Below, one piece after another: positions 14,596-27,560 of a stretch of DNA of 64,000 nucleotides. A program made the position numbers and the translations under genes. A model generated the notes under the pieces. It saw only the letters and a list, made by a program, of their open reading frames with translations, was not told the origin of the DNA and made no database searches. The DNA is taken from positions 12,332,501 through 12,396,500 of the forward strand of contig CM062219.1 of NCBI GenBank assembly GCA_031216445.1, in the 5' to 3' direction. Numbering within the stretch: the stretch's first letter is position 1; every line of letters begins with the position of its first letter. The DNA is from Lateolabrax maculatus (lineage: Eukaryota; Chordata; Actinopteri; Acropomatiformes; Lateolabracidae).

Positions 14596-17500
14596 AACAC
14601 ACACATAAGTGTAACTTAAGTAACTTTAAGGTATTTCTTCATTCATTGTCCAGTTCACAGTTCAGTATGACAGACACATGTTGCCGCATGTTGCTGAGTG
14701 GATGCTGAGACAATAAGAAAAGACTATGTTTCAGATTACACTGTGAGTGTCGGTGAGCTTTCTCATACATTTTGCTAAATATTAAGTATCCAAGGTAATT
14801 TGATTTGTATGTAATTATGCCAAATTTGGGCCCTGCAGGATTGCTTTTAGTGCAATATGTTATAAATATTTCCCTGTAGAGCAGTAAGTGAGCTATCAGA
14901 AGCAGTGGATAAGAAGTAATGAAATATTTAAAAAGGCATTACTTCCCCTCGCTTGTTTTAAAAATACATATCTGTCTGCTTCTTTTATCATTGCCAAGTG
15001 CTCTTGTTCAGTTGAAATGGCAAATCGTGGCATGGACACAGCTGGGGTGAAAGTATGCCTATCACGTCTTTGTAGTCAGGTCCGAATGCACTTTGACTTT
15101 ATGGTACCAGCATAGTGACTCAGCATAAGATTCACGGTCTCTATACTGTATATCTCTGTGTTTTATCTCCCTCCTTCCCCTCCTCTTGCATATGGAGTGT
15201 GCATGTGCATGTGCATCTGATTTGCTATATTCCTCTGGGAGCTAAATGATGTCCAGTTCTGAATTGAGCCCTTTAGACTTTCTTTCTAAGGAGTGTTTCT
15301 GAAATACAGCTGCAAAGATAGTGAAAGTAAAACATCTTATGTCTTAATAGAGCTGATTTGTTTCCTGCATTTAAGGCATTAAATGTCATCATCTCTCTGA
15401 GGACAGGAATTGTCATACTCCTTATTATCCCTGCCCCAGTTTCTAGAAATTATTAATTAGTTTTTCTGAACAAAGGTTATGGTTTCATGCTAGAAAAAAA
15501 AAAAAAAACATGATGGGGGTAAACCCACCACTAACTTTCAAAAGAACATAATTGGAACCTACTATCATTCCCGTATTGATTGTCAGGTCTAAGGAGTAAA
15601 ACATGTTATAATCCAATGAAAACACAAAATGTTATTGTGGTCTATAGTCACCCTGTAGTTTAGAGTTAAAGATCCTTTGATACCACGCAATGGGAACTTG
15701 AACGCCCTGGAAAACAGTGCAGCTTCAGTGGATACATCATCCTGCACTAGTGGTTTTAACAAATTAAGTCAAACTAATAAAGACATCAGAAATGTTAATA
15801 CAATCCCTTTGGTCTAAATACTAATAGCCCACTTGTTTACACATTGGCTTGACTCTTCACTGTCTCTTTCAACAGAAAATACCTCAAATTAGGAAAATAA
15901 TGATACATATATGTATATCATTATATGCCTATATATACAATTTTCAGTGTTTCCTGCTTACTTTTCTGTCTGGACTGCTGTCCATGGTGCTGATCACTCC
16001 TGTGTTCATTTGTCTCTTTTACCTCAGCTGATGAAGTGGGGGATTTAAGCTACAATGATGATGTCCAGAATTTGATCCAGATTATTCTTTTTCCCCTTGA
16101 ATGTTTTGACTGATTCTATAATCTTCCTTCACTCAATATACGAGAGCATCATCAGAGACGGGCAAGGACAGGACCTGCCTCTGATTTTACTCAGCCAGGG
16201 AACCATCTGTTTTAAAAGTTTTCCTTGGGGAGCCCAATCCCAGTAATCATTAAGATCCCTTTGATGCTCAGTAGTGCCTGTCTAAAAATGACCATGTAAC
16301 TCAAACAGCCCTCCCGAGATTTACTCCTCTCAGAAAATCAATCTGCACAGTTTAACTATCCAATGGCTAAAACTTACTTTGACCTTTACCACTGTTGTTG
16401 CTTTTTACCATGCAATGTATTATTATACTCAAAGTACTGACGACATAAGTTGCTACTATGGCGTGAACATTGTTGCTATTATGAACGCTCTCGTAATTTA
16501 TCTTATGAGTCTCTTTCCATTCAGTATAACTTCTAAAATTCATACATGATACCAAAACACTACTGCACATTCAATGCAGTTCCTTCATCAGCTGCAGCCA
16601 CCCATGCATGCTGCTTCAAGTGCACACAATTATAATTTGATTTACTGTAAGTGGCTTACATTCAAATCAAACACACACATTTGCATTGTAAAGTAATCTC
16701 AGTTATTTGCAGTCCTCTAGTGGTTGAGAACTGACAGTACATAATGGAAAAAGCATGCACATGACGTTATAGTGGAATGTACCAAAGCCTTTCTATTGAC
16801 TTTTATATTATAAACACACAATTACAGTGATACAGCTACAGTATTAGAGAAGATACAAGTTGCGTTTATGCTGTAATTCTTGATCTTGTACGAGTCTATG
16901 AGTTGAATGCCAGTGGATTCAATCTATGGAACATCAAGAAGATCAGACAGGAAAGTGAAATAGTAGAACTCTCCTGTCTTTCAACAACTCCCATTAAGTA
17001 CTTAATCCCCAACTGCTCGGGTGAACATCCTCAGGGGCGTAGAAGCGAAATGACCCCAAGCAGGGATAGTGCCTAACCCTGTGTGACCTGCAGCTACTCC
17101 CACTGCTACAGCAAAAACTGTTTTATTGAATTTGCCTTTTCCAAGCTGTGATAATACAAGAATTTTGTATTTAATACTATAGTTTAAAATGACAAAATCC
17201 TGACAACCAGGCAAATACAATAGAATTCCATTCAAACATTTAAAAATGTGTATTGCTTTATTAACACAAAGAAGTTGACATATTCTTTAAGTATTTTCAC
17301 CAATGGTTATCATATTTACACATGATAGTGTGACTGTATGGACTGCAGTGCTTCAGTATGTACATTTTGATAGAATGAGGACATGCAGGCATTGAATTCA
17401 TAATATCTGGATTATCCAAACCAATACTAATACAATTTTATCCCTGACAATGCACTAGTATGCAGGCATATAAATTCATATAAAAATACAGCAAAATGTA

Positions 17501-19823
17501 TAATATAGAGTTATGGACATATGGTCAAAGATCAGAGCTGCACAGCATCAAATAAATTGCACTTTTCATTGTCACTGTTCACTCCTCATGATTCAACACA
17601 TCACAAACAGAGAAGAGTGTTACTATGAGAGCTGCACCTGCTGCAGATGAGTCACCTTCAGCTGGCTGGACTGCCAGACTCATTAAAGAGTTGGACACAC
17701 ACGCACTAACAGGCACACACATACACCTGTATTCCTTATTACTAAGCCAGCCTCTTGACTTTCCTCCCAAACCACAAAGGAGATGACAGAAATGGATAGC
17801 AGCGGACCAACAGCAGCTTGTTGGGTAATTGAGTGTTTCTGTGTGTGTCTATGCAGTTGTGCTCTTTACTGACTCGTATCATTTACTGATTTGGACATTA
17901 AAGGACACTGGTAATACTTTTATAGTATGAGAAAACAATTTAATTTAGTCTCAGCTAATCTGATTTTGTAGCAATAGGAATAAAGAACAAACAAATGTAT
18001 TCATAAGAATGATAATACAATTACTTGGAAAGCTTCCACTGTGTATAGGTACACAGGATGCAGAGACTGGCAGGTTCATGCCAAAACAAACAACGGGCCA
18101 CAGAATAGGTCATCCAGCAGTGTAATGAAGTTTGAATTTAAACTTTAAATCTGTAACTGAGTCATGGCCATGTGGGCCATATGGGTCAACAAATGCCAGT
18201 AAAATAACCTGTGTCTTTATCGTGTGACTTCCAAATGTATCCTTATTGATGGTTTTGAAGTAAAACTTTCCCCAGTCCAGTGTCCATGGTTTTAAGAATA
18301 CTAATTCAGAGTCCTGGCTCTCCTCCCCAAATCTACAGGGAGACACAAGCTGTCAGAAATCAAAGCTGGCACAACTCCTGTAAACTGGAGTGTTCGCAGG
18401 TCTTCTTGTATTTTTCCAAATGAACTCCCTCAGTGAACATCTGAATATCACACAGAAAGCTCCAGTCTCCCTGTCTTTAAAGAAACATGCCAGTCACTCA
18501 ATGATCCTCACTCACTTTCTGTTAATCTTCCTTTGGATGACACCCAAACCACAAACCCACAGCCACACTTAGCTCATTTTACCACATGTGTGCTTCACGA
18601 CTGATTACTTTAGGAACATATATGTCTGATCTACAATATATTGCTGATACACTGACTTTGTACATTAATATGTATGAGTTATTACAATCATTGACAGGTT
18701 ATAGTTACTCATTTTTTGCTTAATTAATGGCTTAAGGATGCATTTGATCCCATAATGAATACAGTACATTAGGTTGATATAAGGTTTATTAGATGTTGTC
18801 TTTCTTTTGAGGACAGGAAAAAACATGTCACTATCCACAGTTGAAAAATGATTGGTTTCTGTTTGTCCAGTAGAGGCAGGTGATTTCTCTCTAATGTGAA
18901 ATACAATTGTCTTTGGCGCCCCCCACAGTCTGAAACACATGATGACACATTTTAAATTCTTTGTTGTATTTGAATCCACTATCCAATTACAAGTATACTG
19001 GATTTAAATATTTACAGAGGTTATATATATTCTGACAGGTTGGTCCCCTGTTACAGTTGAAAGCAAAATTCTGCCGATTGTCTGGCTCTTCTTTTGTTAA
19101 ACCTGCCGATCGTAACCCGCTAACAGTCAGTTGTGTGGTAACAGTGGCAAATTAAATCAATAATAAGATCATGCCGGGCAGGTTGGAGCACTTACAGTTT
19201 AATTAATCACCATATGTGCAAATGATTCAAAGTGTTGATCAGAGTCAGAGTGCATCAAATATTGTCATAAATACACACACATGCACATCATAAATGCTAA
19301 TACACTTGTGCTGTAGGACTTCCCTGTTGATGTAGTTGTGAATTTGGTGCTGGTGCAGTAGCTGTATCAAAAGAATCCAGGCTTGTCTTGGCGTTCCAAT
19401 ATAAAGCATGTGGCATGAATGTTTCGCTGATGCAAATCTGTACAGACAGTTTCTTCTGCCTTAAGGAACCTAGAAGCAGAGCCATCTCTGAGCAGATATT
19501 GGAGAAATATAAAAACAGGTCAAACGTTAATAGAAATCTTTGTCACTCTTCCAGTAGCAGATGGTGTCTGGAGTTGTGCAATGTACTTGCAATATATCTG
19601 TATCCCTGTGTTGGAACTACCCTCAATTTGTAGAAGTTGTACAAGAAAGTCAATAATAATCTGTGTAGATACTGAGTGGCACCCACAAATTAGATCACAT
19701 TAGACCTTTATGCTTCCAAATTTGGAGATGATGATACTGCTTTGACTCTTCTATGAGGGTTTTTAGACATTTGGGGTCTTTTAACATTAACAAAACAAGA
19801 TAAAACATTTGGTCAAATATATA

Positions 19824-20210
19824 CTCAGTGAACGCTTTAATGCACCTTAGGTGCACCTGTACAGTCCAGTGCATTGCAATACAACTGTTTTACCATAAAG
19901 TCTACTTTTGTGATGCCTATAATGCTCATGTTATGAACATGTTATGTTTTAGCATTGAGGCCATAGTCAGAGGTGTTTCTAATATCCTGATCCCACATGC
20001 ATGTAAATGGAGAGGACAAAAAAATTTGAAACACCTTTACATACATCCATTACAACACCACCTTTAACTATGAGCTCAGAAATAAACATATAATTGAATT
20101 TACACATTTGAACATTAGTAACTTTGTAAAGATAGATGTTATGGCAGAGCTGTTGTATTGGATTGCAAGTGATTGTACTGATGTACCTAATAAAGTGGCC
20201 AAAAAAGTGC
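19824..20210. mobile_element. non-autonomous DNA transposon (MITE-like)
   Basis: The left end (CAGTGAAC...TTAGGTGCACCTGTACAGTC) and the right end (GTACCTAATAAAGTGGCC...AGTG) are inverted with respect to each other around the GGTACACC / GTACC core. The interior (TAATGCTCATGTTATGAACA, then TAATATCCTGATCCCACATG) matches a dispersed element I recognise from percomorph genomes. It has no coding capacity. Superfamily assignment is not possible from this copy alone. Confidence 0.7.
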
Positions 20211-20579
20211 TTTTTTTCACTTTATATTAGTAAGAATTTCAATATATTTTATAAAATTAAGCCAAGTGGTATATACATTTCTTGGTCTACTGTCTGATTC
20301 CATCCTTGTTGTTTTGCAGTAAAGGTGAACAATTTTTCCCATTTAAAATTTATTTCAGAGTTTGTCTCTTTATATAACCAGCCTTTATCAGATATTTAAA
20401 ATTCTGAATGAAGAATAGATAATAAATGTCTGTAATAAATAAATAATTAATTAATTGGTGGACGAAAGTATGCCACTCTCGATTACTTAAGCATTTCATA
20501 CCACACATAATGTAATTATTTTTTATTTTTGGAAACATTAGAGAGGCTCAGAGTGTGTTATCAAGTCAAGGATGTGTCT

Positions 20580-20581
<2 letters not shown>

Positions 20582-20648
<67 letters not shown>
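20582..20648. repeat. (TG)n microsatellite
   Basis: About 67 bp of nearly perfect TG dinucleotides, the longest simple tract in the left half of the window. Confidence 0.95.
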
Positions 20649-20650
<2 letters not shown>

Positions 20651-21374
20651 TGCGGCTTTAATTTCACCTTGATGACAAACAAGGCTTCAATAATTCAGCT
20701 CTCTGCCTCCCTTATATATGACAAATAGAGGCCACATCAATACAAACCGCCAAAACCTGATGACAACACAATCTGAAACACTGTCATCTTGACCTTTTCC
20801 TTTCCTATCTTCATTTCATTTTATGATCCTTGTTTTTTGCAGCATTTCTCTTTTATTGGACAGTATACAATAATAAATGACAGGTATAATGTTGAAAAGG
20901 AAAACAGATGCTACAGAGGAAGAGAGAGACATAGAGATGAGGTTACATGCCCACAGAACATAAACAGAGAGCTTAAAATAAACAAAGATAAAATGTTATA
21001 GGGATTTGACCTGAGCAAAGGGGCGAAAAAAAAAAACATATCTATATACATAAGTCTATGGGGACAACACAAGGACAATAAATATACAGTGTTCAGTTAT
21101 ATAGCAGCTGTGACTTTCATTCTTTGGCCAAAACTTTTTCTCCTTCTTCTGTTACGTTTTTGTTTCAGGGCTTCATTCGTCATTTATTTGATGGCTAAAA
21201 ATCATGTGATTAGTGCAGTTTATTAGATATAATCCTTTTTTATAGATTAAACAACCCAACAGTATTTTCAGTAGTTAAACTTTGACTAGCTACAACATTA
21301 AAATGCTTCTTACACATTGATGCATCAGTAATAATTATGTAGTAATCTAATAATAATAGATGATAATAAACCCC

Positions 21375-21485
21375 AAATGCAGTGGGGTACAATTACTTTT
21401 GATACTCTAAGTACATTTTGCTGATACTGTTCTATACTTTTAGATACTATATTTATTTGTACACTGTTGTATTCCACCACTGCAA
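21375..21485 (-). repeat. interspersed repeat ('CAGTGGTGGAAAGTAAC' family), reverse copy
   Basis: Contains 'ACTTTTGATACTCTAAGTAC', 'ATTTTGCTGATACTGTTCTA' and the terminus 'GTATTCCACCACTG', which is the reverse complement of the start of the family also seen at 27,397. This family is abundant in teleosts. Confidence 0.65.
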
Positions 21486-22391
21486 CTGGCTACAGCTTTC
21501 AGATTGTCTTCAGTAAATCAAAGTGAAAGCAGTTGTCATTGATCATCCACAGGAAAGCTGACAGCAGGATCATACTAAAGGTCACAATCACATTCGAATA
21601 AACAGACAGTAGATACTAATTCAGTTGTTCTTGCAATAACGATAGATAGATGGTTTGGTAAATGGATTGTAGCTTGACAAATGTCCTAAGTATGATACAG
21701 CAGATACAGAAGACACTGCAGAAGTCATCCAGAAATCACTTTATAATTCACACTGGAGGAGAATCAGCTCAGGGTAATTCATTCAAGTGCTGCTTAGGTG
21801 CTACACTGGAGCAGTGTTTTTGCAGATTTGTTTTAAATTACAGCAGCTTTGACTGGGGAGAGTAGTACAAAAGACAATTGCAAAGCATTCCAATATAAAC
21901 TGAATTATGGCAGCATACAGAAAAACCACACTCATTAAAAAGCCTAAATAACCAGGAAGCAAGAATAACATGTATTATTATAACCTACTGAGGAAGATAT
22001 ATGTGTTAGTACACTGACTTTGTCCAGTAAGCTTTCATATTGTGTTTCTGAAGAACACCAGTGTATGTACATTTCCCTCAGTGGGCAGAGAAACAGTTAT
22101 GTAATCTTTGGTGCTATAATTACTGTTATTAAGATGTGTGATAAACTAATGAAGGTGGTGAGTAATTTTGGGAATAAAATAAAATACAGTGAAACTAAGC
22201 AAAAAGGGACCTCAGTCAGGATGAATTTTGTCTAAATAAGGTTTCAGTGTGTGCGACTCTTACAGCCCGGTGTGTATCAGTGTGGCCTTGGGTCAAAGTG
22301 AGTGATATTTGTCATCGTATGAGAAGGGAGGGAGCTGAATTATTGAAGGCTTGTTTTTCATCAAGGTGAAATTAAAGCAGCACACAGGCAC

Positions 22392-22392
<1 letters not shown>

Positions 22393-22432
<40 letters not shown>
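22393..22432. repeat. (AC)n microsatellite
   Basis: About 40 bp of AC dinucleotides. Confidence 0.95.
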
Positions 22433-22435
<3 letters not shown>

Positions 22436-24719
22436 AACACCCGCAGTCATTCACTGTAGCAAATTACATATGTGGAAAACCTGGTTGGGACACAAATAAG
22501 AAGTCCAACCCATTACTTCGGGGTGTGCGTATGCTCATATGTGTGTGTGTTTACCACACTATATCATATTTCTCACTCTACTCCATACTGGTGGATTACA
22601 GGGCAGTGATCAGTAGTCAAGTTCAGTTTGTTCAGTCTATAGGTGGTACCAAAAGGACTATGTGGACCTTTGGACCTTACTCCATAAGAGGGCCGTGTGC
22701 TGACGGGCAGAGGACATTAACCTGAGGGACCAGCCATCGAAAGATTCACAGAAAAACATGGCATCACAAAAATGATTTCAAGGGATTTGTATGTACTGTA
22801 TGATGGGATTAAACAAACCATTAGGCCGGTAATTAGCCAACAATTCAAAGTCTTCTTCACGAGTCATTATGAAACGTCAATAGTGTTAATGACTCTTAAT
22901 TGGAGATGTGCAAGGCCAATTTAGCAGCAGTTCTCTAGATAAAACATGCATGCACCTACAGTAATCTGTGGTTAAGTACTTTTGGGGTAGAAGGAAGTAA
23001 GTGTGGCTGTTTTTTCAGGGACCTTTGGTGCCATCCAGAGGACTATTAAAAGAAGATAAGGGAGGATGTCTAACTATCTCTGTATAAACCTACCACAGTG
23101 ACTCTTTCTGGGATGCTGAGATGTTCACTGAGCCAGTTTACAATTAGTCTGCAGGAGAACCCTATGAAGGGAACAACTTGCATGACAAAAAGCTTTTTGG
23201 CTGAGGTTGCATGTGTGCATGTCTTTGAAGTAATTGTTAGTTTTGTTGACACAATAAACCCAGAAGTGGTGTGATGATGAAACAACTGAGCAGTTACATT
23301 AAGTCTGAAATATCATTTTTCAATGGAAAATGGAAGAAAATGAACAACAAACCCTTGTTGCTCTTTGAGTTTGCAGAATGATAAATATGTTAATATTATA
23401 CTGTAATATTACCTCCAATTTTCAGCAGCTAATTTTTACCTTTATTAAGAGGACTGTTTGAATGTTTCAGATGTACTGGAGTATCATTTTGTTTTGTAAT
23501 GTATTTGCCTGCCTTCACAGTTCACAGTTTCATAGCTACATATATGTGTGGCAGGAAGACAACAGGCATCTTTGCAGAAGTTGCACGCCCAAAAGTCAAC
23601 AGGAAACGAAAAGACACACGGCTATACGACAGTATACTGCAGAAGAGGAAACACAAAACACATATATAGAGTGGAAGAAATGAAACGTATTTTGCATTTA
23701 TGGAGTTTGTTCCTCTATTATACCTAACTGATAGGAGAAAGAAAGAAAGAAACCAAAAAAAACAAAACAAAGAAAGACAGAAATATTTTAATATAATTAT
23801 ATTTAATTTTCCTTTATTATTTTTTCAGATTGTCTTGGTTAAGGTTATGGACAGTTTGTTTTGGAGGAGACAGGATGCCAGCCCTGGTTTCTGGTTTTAA
23901 AGCGACACACTTTCTGACTATACTAGTGAACCAGCCATTATTCACCACTGTTTCCCCTTCAGTAGATCTAAGACTGGAAAAAAATCCCATTATTGTACAC
24001 TGTCGGACAGTATCACATATATTCTGTGTCAGTTTGTTCCAACTCCCTCAATGTAGTTTTATATGAAGTTTATACTGACTGAAATATTAAAACCCAAGTT
24101 TTCTTTATAACTTGGAATATTCTAGATGTCTTTTGCACCCTTTTATACACATATATGAAAAATTCAGCCTGAAATATTTGGTATCTTTGGAAACTTTGAG
24201 GTTTCTGCTAGAATTCAAAATAAAGTTCTGAGGGTTTGAACAATGCTTGGCTGCACAGCATGAGTTTGTAATGACGGATCCATCAGTGGGCTTTTTAAGG
24301 CGTTTAAAAGATGGATGATTCTCAGATTTATGTTGAGCTTTCTGGATGCACTGCAGGCTGCCCTGCATTGAACAACATATCCCAAATACTACATAAATAT
24401 TCTTTCACATTGAATTGAATCACACAGTCCTCATTCACTTTCTCTTAAAGGTTAGATGCACCTTAGAATGATCTTAATAATGCACATTAATTAAACATTA
24501 ACTATGTATATAAACTGCAACGGGAAGATTAAAGGACTCCAAACTACAAGTAAATGACATCAAAGATTATTTTCATTATTACCTTTGGTTTTACACTTTT
24601 GTTTTACACCTCCTAGTTTCCATTGCCACTTTATCGTTCTATCAACACTTCTGGCCAAAGAGCACCATCACATTATTTATCTCACCCTTTTGGCCCTTGT
24701 CATCTCATGTCATATTTTC

Positions 24720-24800
24720 ATTTCCTCTTACCATTGGTCCCCTCAGTTCTCAGCACAGGAAGTGTCACAGTGTGCCCTGCCCCTGCCGCTGCCTCACCCA
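24720..24800 (+). promoter_or_regulatory. candidate promoter of the long sh2d3c isoform
   Basis: About 180-250 bp upstream of the ATG at 24,977 there is an inverted CCAAT box (CCATTGG, 24,731-24,737) and an ETS-type core (CAGGAAGTG, 24,756-24,764). An ETS site would fit the hematopoietic expression known for mammalian Chat-H. No TATA box is visible. The transcription start is not determined. Confidence 0.35.
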
Positions 24801-24976
24801 CACGTATGAACTGTGTGCAGTATCTCACCCGCAGGGAGGAACTGTGGTTCGAGGTTTCTCCTTCTCAACAAGAAACTATCAAGAAGCACTCCTTTTCTGT
24901 TTGACTGCATCTCCTCTCAGGTGATCCATCTTTCACACACCTGCAGCCGATCTTGGACCTACACTGCAGCCACAAC

Positions 24977-24995
24977 ATGAGCATACGGAAACTGA
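24977..24995 (+). CDS. sh2d3c: sh2d3c, first coding exon of the long (Chat-H-like) isoform
   Basis: This exon has an ATG followed by five codons and one extra base, M-S-I-R-K-L plus A, and ends at an AGTGAG-type splice donor (A|GTGAGT). The extra base completes a Ser codon with the exon at 26,119, giving MSIRKLSFKWFGSLTNLSF. The mammalian long SH2D3C isoform has a matching Lys/Phe-rich start with a K-x-F-G-S-L-S-N-L core, so the start and phase are supported by homology. An in-frame TGA lies upstream at 24,902. An AG at 24,919-24,920 could be an acceptor for an upstream non-coding exon. In mammals the Chat-H N-terminus directs membrane localisation in lymphocytes. A (GT)n microsatellite starts within about 10 bp of the donor. 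Confidence 0.75.
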
Positions 24996-25000
24996 GTGAG

Positions 25001-25003
<3 letters not shown>

Positions 25004-25032
<29 letters not shown>
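25004..25032. repeat. (GT)n microsatellite next to a splice donor
   Basis: About 28 bp of GT dinucleotides, starting less than 10 bp after the donor at 24,996. Confidence 0.9.
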
Positions 25033-25038
<6 letters not shown>

Positions 25039-25364
25039 CAGCTGCAGTTTGTTCATGAATTAACACATGTAGTCAGCCAGCGTGCATAAATCAACTTGCA
25101 CAACAATAAATAGAGGGTTTTTTAGACACTTGTTCTGCATCCGAGTCAATTAAGTTACCCGGTGCTATTTATATTTCCTTTATATACACTCTATGATTTT
25201 AATTATGTACAGTATTTGTTGTGTAAAAGCTGGTCTTAATAGCTGAATAACTTCATAGCTCCAAATGGTAGACTGCTTTCCCTTCTCGTCTGTAGAGCAA
25301 TGCGATCTAAACACAACATTCTGCTGCAGCAGCTGTGCAGGAAAAGAGGGACTTGTTTATTAAA

Positions 25365-25640
25365 GTTGCATTGATCGATTTTTTTGCCACTGGGGGGCAG
25401 CAGAACAAGCTCAAAACACAACATCTGAGTTGAGAATCAAAGTTCTTCTGGCGAACGTCTCAGCAAACAATAACCTATTTACACATCTTGAGTCGCGTTT
25501 CTGTCCACATGATAAATTTAAGTCCAATATTCACTCTGCTTTTAGTTCTGTTTTAGTCTTCGCCAACTGCTGAGAAAAAATATAATGTTTTAGCTGAAGA
25601 TACTCATATTTGTTTCACAGCTAGTTGCTAACTTTGACTG
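25365..25640. repeat. probable interspersed repeat
   Basis: The start (TGCATTGATCGATTTTTTTG, then 'CCACTGGGGGGCAGCAG') and the text that follows ('AACAAGCTCAAAACACAACA', 'CTCAGCAAACAATAACC') look like a dispersed fish repeat I have seen elsewhere. I cannot name the family or fix its end. It lies in the first intron of the long sh2d3c transcript. Confidence 0.4.
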
Positions 25641-26118
25641 CCATTTGGTGCAGGGCAGGTGGTTGGTCAGAGCTTTTTCATTAACAACAGAAGTAAATGA
25701 GAGCAGAACTCGTGAGTCGAATATCTAAAACAATGTGCTAAAAGACACTTAAAAGCTCTGCAGAGATGAGGGAAACTGCAGAGCTGGGTTTGTTCTCTTC
25801 ATTCCACCTTACAATCCAGATGTCCTTACTGTCCTATACTGAATTCGTCACACCTTTATTATTTATTTTGATTCCTCCCTAACCAAATCACCAACTGTTT
25901 TGCAACTCTCTTTCAACTAACGAGAGATTAAAGTTACATCTCACCATCAATGCCCGGAATGAAAACCCAACTGAGATGTTGCATGAGTTGGTAATACAGA
26001 AACACTATCAAAAGAAAAGAGATCAAAACAGAGCGGTGGGCAAACACGTGGACCAACGTCATAGTTTTGTTGCAACATAATGAGCCTTTTCTTCTTTTCT
26101 AACTGTTCCCCTCGCAAG

Positions 26119-26412
26119 GCTTCAAGTGGTTTGGCAGCCTCACCAACCTCTCTTTTCGCCGCACCACTGAGAAACCAGACTCCAAGTCCTCTCCGTCCAA
26201 GTCTGGAGCAGGAGCGGGATGTGGGCCTGGAGACGGCCCCGACTGTGGTACCGCCAACCCGGCGAACCTGGCTCCAGTTGCAGAGACAACGGTGGACGAC
26301 ATGGGTGCCATGCGTCCTCGCACTGCCAGCTACATCCGCTCCAGTGAGAGCTATACACACATGGGTACGCTGCCACGGCTACTGATGAGGAGGAGAGACA
26401 AGAGTACTAAAG
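26119..26412 (+). CDS. sh2d3c: sh2d3c, exon 2 of the long isoform
   Basis: The 294-bp exon starts after a CCCCTCGCAAG acceptor and ends at AAAG|GTAAAG. It enters in phase 1 and leaves in phase 1. It encodes F-K-W-F-G-S-L-T-N-L-S-F-R-R, a low-complexity Ser/Gly/Pro linker with many Lys-Ser-Ser pairs, then D-D-M...Y-I-R-S-S-E-S-Y-T-H-M-G-T-L-P-R and a basic R-R-R-D-K-S-T-K end. The blocks F-G-S-L-x-N-L, D-D-M and R-S-S-x-x-Y-x-H-M-G-T-x-P-R occur in the same order and at similar spacing in the N-terminus of mammalian SH2D3C (Chat-H/NSP3). That match is the basis for the gene assignment. The region is predicted to be disordered, and the Tyr in the R-S-S-x-x-Y block is a plausible phosphosite (inference). 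Confidence 0.85.
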
Positions 26413-26541
26413 GTAAAGCAGCAGAAGTTACGAACACCACACGTTTCAGTATGACAAACTTTTTTTTTGCTTCTCCTTTCTCTGCGTCTCCCTGTCTTGT
26501 TCTGATTTGATGTTTATTTCTGATGTCCCCCTCTTCTCTAG

Positions 26542-27067
26542 GAGGCTCCACCAGCAGTAAGAAGAGTAAAGACAAGAGCAGCTTAAGCAGAAGTCAAAGT
26601 CAGCGACCTGCCAGGGAAAATGACCATGGGCTCCCGAAGCTCACAGCCGTGAAGTTCAAAGCGGCACAGGATGAAGCTGGAGTTAAGGCTGACACTGGGC
26701 TCGCCAAAGACTCTATCCCTGATCCCAAGGCCAAGCCTGAACCTACAGGTGAAATTGACGTCACAAACACCCAGAACACCATCTCTGGATCCACAGCTGC
26801 CTCTGAAGATGTGTCGCCATCTGGTGGCTCAAGTGCTGCACTTCAACCAGAGACTAGTGACGAGCAGGGCGTTACACAGGCCGATGCAGACCTGAACCCT
26901 GAAGAGGCCTCGTCAGATCCACTCAGCCAGGGGAATGTTCAGACCCGGACTCCTGCGGATGATGGGTTTGAGTCTGGGCCTGTATCTGAGCCAAAGGAGG
27001 AGGCAGAGAGCGGAGAGCCTATAAAAGGAACAGACAAAGGAAACCAAAACTCGGACAGCATTTACTG
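26542..27067 (+). CDS. sh2d3c: sh2d3c, exon 3 of the long isoform (splice donor overlaps a stop)
   Basis: The exon starts after a CTCTTCTCTAG acceptor. The codon split with exon 2 gives a Gly, and the frame stays open for about 176 codons. It encodes a Ser/Lys-rich opening followed by an acidic, Ser/Pro/Glu-rich disordered region, as in the poorly conserved linker before the SH2 domain of mammalian SH2D3C. At the end, I-Y is followed by TGG TGA. A GT at 27,068-27,069 allows splicing after the TG of that codon (phase 2), and the exon at 30,644 starts with exactly the one base needed. If the donor is skipped, translation stops at 27,071, giving a 280-residue protein without an SH2 domain. The donor (CTG|GTGATT) is moderate, so both outcomes are possible. 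Confidence 0.75.
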
Positions 27068-27396
27068 GTGATTTGTTTAATATTACACAATAATATGTAT
27101 TGTCTTTCAATTGTTGGTTCCTAGTCTTATAATAATCCACACCATACTCAACACTACACATTGCATTATGGTTGAACAATGAGTGTTATATGCAGTGTGA
27201 CCCTAAAGAGGTAGAGTTTTCTTCCTCTGTGCCAAGGCTGAATTTCCAAAGTGGTCAGCTGTCCCAAGAGGTCCAGAGGCCCCTGAAAGCTCTAGTCTAG
27301 TAGTTTACTGAAAATATGGGAGTATGCACTACTGAAAAGCTCCTGCTTTACTAACTGACCCTGAGACCCTGTGTCGAGGAGTGTGCCTGTGTCAAA

Positions 27397-27560
27397 GTCA
27401 GTGCTGGAAAGTAACTAAGTACATTTATTGAAGTACTTTGCTTATCTACAGTTTTAAGGTATTTGTATTTTAGTTTTTCCATGTTATGTCACTTTGACAC
27501 TTACATTTTTAAGAGTTTACATTTAAAAAGCAAAAGTTTCTATAAGTTGTTAGCAGTTCC
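27397..27560 (+). repeat. interspersed repeat ('CAGTGGTGGAAAGTAAC' family)
   Basis: 'CAGTGCTGGAAAGTAACTAA' followed by 'GTACATTTATTGAAGTACTT' and 'TTTAAGGTATTTGTATTTTA' is the recognisable start of a very abundant teleost repeat. The right end is decayed. An inverted copy lies at 21,375-21,485. Confidence 0.8.

Larger units (their letters stand above)
2931..19823. other. gene-poor region with microsatellites and old repeats
   Basis: Apart from the repeats listed separately, I see no convincing exon. Open frames here are short, overlap on both strands and often run through CA/TG tracts. A stretch at 11,718-11,770 has an acceptor-like start and a GTGAGT donor but no recognisable protein, so it is not called. 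Confidence 0.5.
20211..24700. other. no gene seen; microsatellites and one repeat
   Basis: AT-rich sequence without recognisable exons. It contains the TG and AC tracts and the inverted repeat-family copy listed separately. Confidence 0.5.
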
